From Flavobacterium sp. (GTDB taxonomy: Bacteria > Bacteroidota > Bacteroidia > Flavobacteriales > Flavobacteriaceae): a stretch of DNA of 18,041 nucleotides. Under the pieces are notes generated by a model, which worked only from the letters and a program-made list of their open reading frames with translations, ran no database searches and was not told the origin of the DNA. Below, in pieces: positions 8,478-15,342 of this stretch (the stretch's first letter is position 1; each line of letters opens with the position of its first letter). Location: assembly GCA_023253295.1 (NCBI GenBank), contig JALRGZ010000100.1, positions 1-18,041 on the forward strand. The letters are read 5' to 3'. A program made the translations under genes and the position numbers.

Positions 8478-8510
8478 AAAAAACTTGTCCGGGAATCTTC
8501 TCGGACAAGT
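8478..8510. terminator. poly-A-first hairpin after the susD-like gene
   Basis: A 9-bp perfect stem pairs 8483-8491 (ACTTGTCCG) with 8502-8510 (CGGACAAGT) around a 10-nt loop. Six A residues (8478-8483) stand before it, while CACAATAATA follows, so there is no plus-strand T-run. Read on the minus strand it is a textbook terminator. On the plus strand it probably does not stop transcription fully. The P1 start codon is only 15 bases further on, so the hairpin may reduce expression of downstream genes relative to susC/susD or protect the 3' end of the susCD message. Confidence 0.6.
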
Positions 8511-8525
8511 CACAATAATAATATT

Positions 8526-10523
8526 ATGAAGAATATTAAAACCCTAGCTCTATTTATTTGTGTAATATTTACAGTAGTAGTTAGTGCGCAATCAAAAAAT
8601 TTTAAAATAATTCCTGCATTGCCTTTACCAGGTCAAGAAATTACTATTTCTTATGATCCATCTCAAACTATTTTAAAAGAGGCTACAAATATTACAGGTA
8701 TATTGTATATCTATGATAATTTTAAATGGCTTATTGAAGATATTACACTTACTAAAACCAAAGAGGGGACTTGGGAAACCAAAGTTAAGATATCAGATCA
8801 TCCTGCTTTAATAACCTGTGTTTTTAATTCGGGTTCTGATATCGATAATGGTGGTGATTTTCCATATTCGTGGATGCTTAGGTCTTCACCAGGAGCATTT
8901 TTGTCGTGGGGTATGTTACGTAGTCCAATTTTTCAACAAAGTGTACCAGTAAAAGTAGCTGAAAGTTCATTTATAGAAGATAATGTAGCTTTTATGTGGA
9001 TAAAGTATGAATTACAATACCATCCTAAAAGTCGTGATGATATTTTTTATGAAGGGCTTAAGCTATCCAAGATAGTTAAACCTGTAGGTATAGACGATAG
9101 AATTAAAAATGAACTAAGATACATTTTAACAACGTCTTTGAATAATAAAAGACAATATGCAATTCAAAAAACATTAGCACTTTTAAATGTGACGGAACAA
9201 AAAGAATTTATTGATTCAGTTCAAAACGTTCTTTTAAAGTCTTATCCTAATGGAGTTTTAGCAAGAGATTTAGCATTGAAAAAAATATCCAATGAAGCCG
9301 ATATAGATGCTAAATCAAAAGAGTATACAGCTTTTGAAAAACAATTCCCAAAAGAAAATTTCAATGATGTTTTTACAGATGCCGAAAGTTTGTATTTAGA
9401 CAAAATATATAGATCTATTGTCTACAATGCAATTATTAAAAACAAAGATTATTCTATTGTCTTAAATAATATCAAGAATATTTCATTTAACAATTTATTA
9501 GATTTTAGCTGGCATTTCTTTTCTATTCCTTTTGATAGGAATTATGATGAAATCGAAAAAACATCTCTTGATGATTTAAAAATATATGCTGATGCTTTTA
9601 TTTCTGAATTTGAACGCAGAGAAGCATATGTGCCAAAGGAATATGAAGAAAAGTTATCTCTTAAACAATGGCAAGATTTAGCAGTAAAAAGTGCCTCAAG
9701 AGAGTTTTTTACCTACGCAAAATTACTTGAGCATTTCAAATATTTTGATCAAACGGATAAGTATTTAGAAAAAGTAAAACCCTTTTTTGCTTATAAAAAT
9801 GCTTCTTTCAATGAAATGTTTTTTCGTATGTTAAATAGAAATAGGAATTATACCGAAGCTAAAATATTCTTTGAAAAGTGTGTAGAGGAAAACAATGTGA
9901 CAGCAGAGATGTTAGCAACTGCTAAATCTAATTTTGTTAAAAATGGTGGAAGCGAAGCTGGTTTCGATGATTATTTAAAATCATTTAAATCAGAAGATAA
10001 AGTAAATGAACATAAAGAACAATTATTATCGCAACTGGTAAATCTACCTATCAGCAGTTTTACGCTAGAGAGTAATAAAGGAGGAAAAGTAGTTTTAAAT
10101 GAGTTAAAAGGTAAAATAGTAGTACTTGATTTTTGGGCAACTTGGTGTGGACCCTGTAAAAGAGCAATGCCGGGAATGCAAATGGCTGTAAGTCATTATA
10201 AAAATGATCAAAACGTACAGTTTTATTTTGTAGATACTCAAGAGCAAATCAAAGATTACAAGCAAAAAACTCAACAGTTTATCGAAGAAAAAGGTTATGA
10301 TTTTACCCTTCTTTATGATAATGTGAATGCTAAAACGGGTAAAATGGATGATACTTATCAGAAATATGCGCAAGACTTCAAATTCTCAGGTATTCCGCAA
10401 AAAATGATTATTGATCAAAAAGGAAACTTACGTTGGAGGTCTACAGGATATTCAGGTAGTCCAACTGAATTAGCTGATGAAATTTCGATAATTATTGATT
10501 ATTTGAAAGCTGAAAACAAATAG
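8526..10523 (+). CDS. secreted TlpA-type thioredoxin with long N-terminal domain (P1)
   Basis: This 665-residue protein has a signal peptide (MKNIKTLALFICVIFTVVVSA, cleavage before Gln). The N-terminal part (about 25-140) looks like an all-beta domain with conserved YIYDNFKW, GTWETK and DIDNGG stretches. A long helical, TPR-like region (about 150-485) follows, then a linker and a C-terminal TlpA/thioredoxin domain (about 510-660). The redox motif WATWCGPCK puts the cysteines at 541 and 544, and the cis-proline is P624 in SGIPQK. The domain should reduce disulfides in the periplasm or at the cell surface. I do not recognise the N-terminal domain, which the P2 protein at 15343 shares. The hydrolase gene begins 18 bp downstream, so the two are co-transcribed. 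Its position directly after susCD suggests it reduces or handles the imported substrate or a locus enzyme. Redox function is secure; substrate is unknown. Confidence 0.9.
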   Translation: MKNIKTLALFICVIFTVVVSAQSKNFKIIPALPLPGQEITISYDPSQTILKEATNITGILYIYDNFKWLIEDITLTKTKEGTWETKVKISDHPALITCVFNSGSDIDNGGDFPYSWMLRSSPGAFLSWGMLRSPIFQQSVPVKVAESSFIEDNVAFMWIKYELQYHPKSRDDIFYEGLKLSKIVKPVGIDDRIKNELRYILTTSLNNKRQYAIQKTLALLNVTEQKEFIDSVQNVLLKSYPNGVLARDLALKKISNEADIDAKSKEYTAFEKQFPKENFNDVFTDAESLYLDKIYRSIVYNAIIKNKDYSIVLNNIKNISFNNLLDFSWHFFSIPFDRNYDEIEKTSLDDLKIYADAFISEFERREAYVPKEYEEKLSLKQWQDLAVKSASREFFTYAKLLEHFKYFDQTDKYLEKVKPFFAYKNASFNEMFFRMLNRNRNYTEAKIFFEKCVEENNVTAEMLATAKSNFVKNGGSEAGFDDYLKSFKSEDKVNEHKEQLLSQLVNLPISSFTLESNKGGKVVLNELKGKIVVLDFWATWCGPCKRAMPGMQMAVSHYKNDQNVQFYFVDTQEQIKDYKQKTQQFIEEKGYDFTLLYDNVNAKTGKMDDTYQKYAQDFKFSGIPQKMIIDQKGNLRWRSTGYSGSPTELADEISIIIDYLKAENK

Positions 10524-10541
10524 TTAGGTATAGTTTTAATT

Positions 10542-11936
10542 ATGAAAATTCCCGATTTTTTATATTTAGTAATTGCAGTGTTCTTTTGTCAAATTGGTTT
10601 ATCACAAACCATTTGGCAGGGTCAATTCCATTCAAATCGTATTATAATTTTGGGTGATTTTACTTCTAAGAACGATTCATTGCAATTAAGTATTCCTGAG
10701 CTGCTTTATAATAATATTAAAGTTAATGTTCTCTCAAAAGAGGATAGCCTTTGCTTTGAGAATAAGGTTTATCGTTATTCATTTAAAGGAAAATACAATA
10801 AGGATAAGACTGCTTTATTTGGTGTATTTAATAGTTCCTCCATTTCTAATGCTAACATTGTTTTAAAAAAACAATCTGAAATTCAACCACTATATTTTTC
10901 ACAATCTCCTGTAAAACCATATCCGTATCAAGAAATAGATATGACTTTTTTGGGTAAAAAAACAGGACTTTTATATGGAGGTACCTTATGTATTCCACAA
11001 AAGCTAAAAAAATATCCATTAGTAATTTTAATATCAGGTACAGGACAACATGAACGTAATTATACGTATTCAGGTAGAGAATTTTTTACAGTACTAGCAG
11101 ATTATTTAGCGCGAAGAGGAATAGCTACTTTACGATTAGACGATCGTGGGATTGGTAAAACTACGGGCGATTTTGAAAAAGCAACTACGGGCGATTTTGC
11201 TGATGATGTAAATGAAGCAATTTCATTTTTAAAGAGCCTCCCGAATATCGATAGCTCTACTATTGGTTTATTAGGACATAGTGAAGGTGGTATGATTGCT
11301 TCCATTGTAAGTGCCAGAAGCAAAGAAGTAAAATTCATGATTAGTTTATCGGGTGTAGGGGTAAGTGGTTTAGAAATGTTAAATCTTCAGAATAGAGCGA
11401 TTCTAAAAAGTTACAATTTCTCAGATGAGGTAGTAGCTAAACAAATGGAATTATACAATATCTTATTCAAAGCGGTGTATGATACTAAAAATGATGAATC
11501 GGTTAGACCGGCTTTAGAAATAAAATTAAAAGAGTGGATGTCAAAACAAGATTATCTGTTATTAAAAAAAATGCAGCTGGCTGACGGTCGGGACCAAAGT
11601 TTTTTATACCGTTATGCTAAAGATGCAGATAGGAATTGGTATCGCTTTCATATTCATTATAATCCTGCGGATTATTTGCCAAAAATTACAGTTCCAGCCC
11701 TTATATTAAATGGAGATAAAGATATTCAAGTGCCAGCAGCAGAAAATGTTGCTTCATTTAAAAAATTCTTGAAGACTAAAGATCTTACAACAAAAATATA
11801 CCCGGGTTTAAATCATATGTATCAGCATTGTAATACCTGTACTCAAAAAGAAGTCAAAGAACTAGATGAAATTTTTGCTATTGAAGTATTAGAAGATATT
11901 TCAACTTGGATTAATAAACAATTTAAGAAGCATTAA
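10542..11936 (+). CDS. secreted alpha/beta hydrolase (serine hydrolase/peptidase-like)
   Basis: This 464-residue protein has a signal peptide (MKIPDFLYLVIAVFFCQIG, cleavage near LSQ). An N-terminal beta-rich segment of about 110 residues precedes an alpha/beta-hydrolase fold (about 115-460). The oxyanion region is LVILISGTGQHERN, the nucleophile elbow GHSEGG gives Ser247, the acid is Asp394 in NGDKDIQVP, and the histidine is His425 in GLNHMYQHC. The DDRGIGKTTGDF segment before the elbow is typical of the secreted Bacteroidota hydrolases usually annotated as alpha/beta hydrolases or serine aminopeptidases. Substrate class, ester or peptide, cannot be decided. The CNTC motif (Cys430, Cys433) just after the catalytic histidine could form a disulfide, notable next to a thioredoxin gene. 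It probably processes the transported compound in the periplasm. Confidence 0.9.
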   Translation: MKIPDFLYLVIAVFFCQIGLSQTIWQGQFHSNRIIILGDFTSKNDSLQLSIPELLYNNIKVNVLSKEDSLCFENKVYRYSFKGKYNKDKTALFGVFNSSSISNANIVLKKQSEIQPLYFSQSPVKPYPYQEIDMTFLGKKTGLLYGGTLCIPQKLKKYPLVILISGTGQHERNYTYSGREFFTVLADYLARRGIATLRLDDRGIGKTTGDFEKATTGDFADDVNEAISFLKSLPNIDSSTIGLLGHSEGGMIASIVSARSKEVKFMISLSGVGVSGLEMLNLQNRAILKSYNFSDEVVAKQMELYNILFKAVYDTKNDESVRPALEIKLKEWMSKQDYLLLKKMQLADGRDQSFLYRYAKDADRNWYRFHIHYNPADYLPKITVPALILNGDKDIQVPAAENVASFKKFLKTKDLTTKIYPGLNHMYQHCNTCTQKEVKELDEIFAIEVLEDISTWINKQFKKH

Positions 11937-12178
11937 TTTCTAATATAACATATAGATTAAATTTTTTGATTATTAGTTCAGATAAAGATTAATAGTTAAG
12001 CTGCAAAAAAAAAAATGGGTAGATGCCTTTGACTGCCCTACAATAACAATTATACATAGAATAATTTTTTCATCGTAACTTTTATGATGTACCCTTTTTA
12101 TGCTCTAAATTTCCGGTAATCACTAATCCAATTGTTTAGTCTTGCAGTTAAATTCAATTTAACTTAAATATAAATCAA
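11937..12178 (+). other. intergenic region with A11-hairpin, upstream of the M16 gene
   Basis: No reading frame with protein character is visible in these 242 bases. A run of eleven A residues (12005-12015) is followed by the stem GGGTAG (12017-12022) / CTGCCC (12033-12038), six pairs including one G-T, with a 10-nt loop and no plus-strand T-run. On the minus strand this is a hairpin plus T11. TAAATTTC at 12106-12113 is one base from the -7 consensus TAnnTTTG and could mark a promoter for the peptidase gene, about 65 bases before its start. The gap is large compared with the 10-18 bp spacings before it, so the peptidase is probably transcribed separately, at least in part. Confidence 0.4.
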
Positions 12179-14995
12179 ATGAAAAAAATAACATCTAAAT
12201 GCTTTCTTTTCATCCTGTTTTTAGGATTACAAAGTAAAGCCCAATTTACGACATCGATACCATTAAGTAGTGAAGTAGCTACGGGTAAATTAAAGAATGG
12301 TATGAAATATTATGTCTTGCATAATGAATGGCCCAAAGATCGTGTAAGTTTCTATTTTGCTCAAAATGTAGGGGCAATTTTAGAAAATGATAATCAAAAT
12401 GGTTTAGCACATTTTCTAGAGCATATGGCGTTCAATGGAACTAAAAATTTCAAAGGGAAAGGTATTATTAATATGCTTGAAAAAAATGGTGTACGTTTTG
12501 GAGGAGATATTAATGCTTATACCGCATACGATCAAACGGTTTATAATCTTAGTAATGTGCCAGTAACGAATGAAAAACTTATCGATTCCTGCCTCTTAGC
12601 ATTACATGATTGGTCCGGTTTTCTTTCTTTAAATGAAGCTGAAATTGATGCCGAGAGAGGTGTTGTTCGTGAAGAATGGCGTACTAGACGAAATTCAGCA
12701 TTTAGGATGCGTCAACAAACAGATAAAATACTTTATAAAAACTCTAAATACGCTGTACGAGATGTAATTGGAGATATCAATCTGATAAATAATTTCGAAT
12801 ACCAGGTACTTAGAGATTATTATAAAAAATGGTATAGACCTGATTTGCAGGCAGTAATTGTGGTAGGTGATATTGATGTAAAAGACGTGGAGCAAAAAAT
12901 TATTCAGCTTTTTTCAGATATTGAGTTGCCTGAAAATCCAGCAGAACGCTATTATGTTTCAATTCCTAAAAATAAAGGAATGGAATATGTTTTAGCCAAA
13001 GATAAAGAAGCTCAAGAAACAAATATAGTAATTTACTATAAAGAAGATTTCGATAAAATCAAATCTGAAGAAAGCATCAGAAGAGATTTATTGAATAATT
13101 TATGTAGTGATATGCTGAACAGACGTTTTCAAGAATTCATTAAAAATAACGAAACAGCAGTACTGAAAATAGGAACTGGTCCTTCTGAAATTTCACGTTT
13201 AACCAATGCACATTTTTTGTACGTTACGCCCAAAAATAATCAAATAATGGATGGTTTTTCTCAAATGATGATTGAAATTGAAAGAGCCGTTCGTTATGGC
13301 TTTAGCCAAAAGGAACTTGATTTAATTAAACAAGGAACACTAAGTTTTTGTAGTGATCAACTTCAAAATAAAGACAAAATTAATAGTAATACCTTAGCTG
13401 AAGGTTTGGTTAATTATTACCTCAAAGCATCCCCTTTTGAAAGTGCCGAAAAGCAATATGAAAACATTAAAAGGAGGTTGGAATCTATTTCTTTAGAAGA
13501 AGTGAATAAAGCTATTAAATTGTTGCAAACCGATGATAATGCAGTAATGATAGTTACTGGGCCTGATAAAAATGATATAGTATATCCAACTAAAGAAGAT
13601 TATTTAAAAACTATAGCAGCAATCAAAACGATGCCTCTTGAACAGTATAAAGAATCAAATATAGATCAACCATTAATTGTCGATGAATTAAAAGGTTCTA
13701 AAGTGGTAAAAGAATCAAATGTAAAAGGTATTGCTGGAGCCAAGTGTTACAACTTAGCAAATGGAGCTACAATTATTCTAAATCCTACTACTTTAGCTAA
13801 AGACGAAATATTATTTTCTGCTTTTAGTAAAGGAGGGATATCTAAGATTAATACTTCAGATATTCCTTCTTCACAAATAGCTATAAGTTTGGTTGGAAAT
13901 TCTGGTCTGGGAGAGTTTAAAGCTACGGAGCTTAGCGATAAACTAAACGGTAAAATTGTAAGTCTTAAACCTTATTTTACGGAATTGACAGAAGGGTTTA
14001 AAGGTTCCAGTAATCAAAAAGATTTTGAAACTTTATTACAATTATTGTTTTTGTATTTTGAACATCCTCGTTTTAATCAGGATTCCTATACACGATTAGT
14101 TGCTAGTTATAGAAACTCTTTAGAAAATACACAACATACCAACCTTAAAGTTTTTCATGATACAATTACAATGTTAAATGCTAATCATAATAAAAGAGTA
14201 CAACTCTTTAATGAAGACTTTATTAATAACCTGAGTTTCGAAAAAGCAGCAGCTGTTTTTAAGGAAAGAATAAGTAATGCTGCAGATTTCACATTCATTT
14301 TTACGGGTAATTTACCAGAAAACACAATTGCTTTAATCGAAAGATACATTGGAAGTATAAATGCAGATAGTAATAAAACAGAGAATTTTGTAGATCATCA
14401 TTTTGAGCCAGCTAATGGTAAATCAAAACAATTATTGCTACGAGAAATGGATGTGCCAAAGGCAAGTGTTTATATTCGTTTTGTGAAACAATTCCCTTAT
14501 TCGTATAAAAATGGTTTTGTTATTCACATCTTGACAGAACTATTGTCTAAAAAATACCTCGATTTAATTCGTGAAGAAGAAGGAGGTAGTTACGGTGTTC
14601 ATGTTAATTCAGCTCTAAATCGTCTTCCGTCTGATGAATATGCTATAACTATTAATTTCGATAGTGATCCTGAGAAAGTAGATAAACTTATGAAAATTGT
14701 TTACGATCAAATTGATTTAATGCAATCAAAATTAGTTAGTGAGGAAGATATACAAGCTATTAAAAACAGCCTTTTAAAAGGGAGAGCCGAAAAAGTTTTA
14801 AGTAATGCATTCTGGATGGGGAATTTAGATAATATGTATTTAAATAACGAAGCGTTTAATGATGATGAAAAATATAAAAGCACTTTAAATGCGATTACAC
14901 CTGCGGATGTGAATGCTTTTGCAAAACAATTTTTTGAGAAAGCTAAATCAGTAGAAGTAATTATGAAATCAAAACCAAAATCTGTTTCTAAGTAA
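12179..14995 (+). CDS. M16-family zinc metallopeptidase, PqqL/FusC-sized
   Basis: This 938-residue protein has a signal peptide (MKKITSKCFLFILFLGLQS, cleavage near KAQ). It has the full two-half architecture of single-chain M16B peptidases such as PqqL (about 930 residues). The N-terminal catalytic half carries the inverted zinc motif His78-Phe-Leu-Glu81-His82, with the third ligand Glu159 in DAERGVVREEW exactly 77 residues after His82, so the HxxEH-x76-E pattern is complete. The C-terminal half lacks a zinc site but has the REEEGGSYGV motif (about residue 800) that binds substrate in the clamshell chamber. Enzymes of this shape degrade unfolded or small proteins and peptides in the periplasm. 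In plant-pathogenic Pectobacterium a relative, FusC, cleaves imported ferredoxin. Proximity to a SusC/SusD pair suggests a similar post-import role. Catalytic competence is well supported; the pathway link is inferred. Confidence 0.94.
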   Translation: MKKITSKCFLFILFLGLQSKAQFTTSIPLSSEVATGKLKNGMKYYVLHNEWPKDRVSFYFAQNVGAILENDNQNGLAHFLEHMAFNGTKNFKGKGIINMLEKNGVRFGGDINAYTAYDQTVYNLSNVPVTNEKLIDSCLLALHDWSGFLSLNEAEIDAERGVVREEWRTRRNSAFRMRQQTDKILYKNSKYAVRDVIGDINLINNFEYQVLRDYYKKWYRPDLQAVIVVGDIDVKDVEQKIIQLFSDIELPENPAERYYVSIPKNKGMEYVLAKDKEAQETNIVIYYKEDFDKIKSEESIRRDLLNNLCSDMLNRRFQEFIKNNETAVLKIGTGPSEISRLTNAHFLYVTPKNNQIMDGFSQMMIEIERAVRYGFSQKELDLIKQGTLSFCSDQLQNKDKINSNTLAEGLVNYYLKASPFESAEKQYENIKRRLESISLEEVNKAIKLLQTDDNAVMIVTGPDKNDIVYPTKEDYLKTIAAIKTMPLEQYKESNIDQPLIVDELKGSKVVKESNVKGIAGAKCYNLANGATIILNPTTLAKDEILFSAFSKGGISKINTSDIPSSQIAISLVGNSGLGEFKATELSDKLNGKIVSLKPYFTELTEGFKGSSNQKDFETLLQLLFLYFEHPRFNQDSYTRLVASYRNSLENTQHTNLKVFHDTITMLNANHNKRVQLFNEDFINNLSFEKAAAVFKERISNAADFTFIFTGNLPENTIALIERYIGSINADSNKTENFVDHHFEPANGKSKQLLLREMDVPKASVYIRFVKQFPYSYKNGFVIHILTELLSKKYLDLIREEEGGSYGVHVNSALNRLPSDEYAITINFDSDPEKVDKLMKIVYDQIDLMQSKLVSEEDIQAIKNSLLKGRAEKVLSNAFWMGNLDNMYLNNEAFNDDEKYKSTLNAITPADVNAFAKQFFEKAKSVEVIMKSKPKSVSK

Positions 14996-15004
14996 AAACT
15001 ATAT

Positions 15005-15055
15005 AAAAAATTCCATAAAACGCTAAATTAGGGTTTTATGGAATTGTATTTTAGT
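15005..15055. terminator. terminator-like hairpin after the M16 gene
   Basis: A 13-bp perfect stem pairs 15009-15021 (AATTCCATAAAAC) with 15033-15045 (GTTTTATGGAATT) around an 11-nt loop, beginning 13 bases after the stop codon. Six A residues precede it; the plus-strand tail GTATTTTAG is only moderately T-rich. It can probably act in both directions and is the likely end of the peptidase transcript. Confidence 0.65.
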
Positions 15056-15284
15056 GAGTAATATAAAATCATTACGCTGATTATTAGGTAAAAAACAACT
15101 AACTATTTCGTTAATTGAACGGTATTTGATAAAAAAGCTTATTTTAGCGCAGTAAAATTTGCTTGTGTAAACAGTTAATTTTTTGAGGTTCAAAATTGAG
15201 ACCCTATATTATTCAAAGATAAGATCCTTATGGATAAAGGGATTTTTAATATAATACAAACATCCTTTGCTGATTGAAATTTAC
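15046..15284 (+). other. non-coding stretch between two terminators, possible small RNA or leader
   Basis: These 239 bases form most of the 347-bp gap between the M16 gene and P2. I find no open frame with protein character. A short hairpin ATCC-TTAT-GGAT lies within the AAGATCCTTATGGATAAAG region at about 15221-15239. I see no convincing TAnnTTTG promoter. The stretch ends in a very strong terminator, implying that something non-coding is transcribed here: either an independent small RNA or the 5' leader of P2. Confidence 0.35.
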
Positions 15285-15316
15285 ACCTTAAAAACAATTG
15301 TTTTTAAGGTTTTTTT
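15285..15316 (+). terminator. strong intrinsic terminator with no gene before it
   Basis: Positions 15285-15310 are a perfect 26-base palindrome centred on CAATTG. It can fold to about 11 pairs with a small loop, and a run of seven T (15310-15316) follows immediately. It lies 26 bases before the P2 start codon and 240 bases after the M16 terminator hairpin. With no coding sequence between the two terminators, it may end a small RNA or act as a conditional terminator (attenuator) in the P2 leader. Confidence 0.8.
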
Positions 15317-15342
15317 GTTATTTACTATAGACAAAAACAATA

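Noticed and set aside
1440..10523. A polysaccharide utilisation locus in the strict sense
   Set aside because: The SusC/SusD pair suggested it, but no glycoside hydrolase, polysaccharide lyase, sulfatase or sugar-sensor regulator is encoded in the window.
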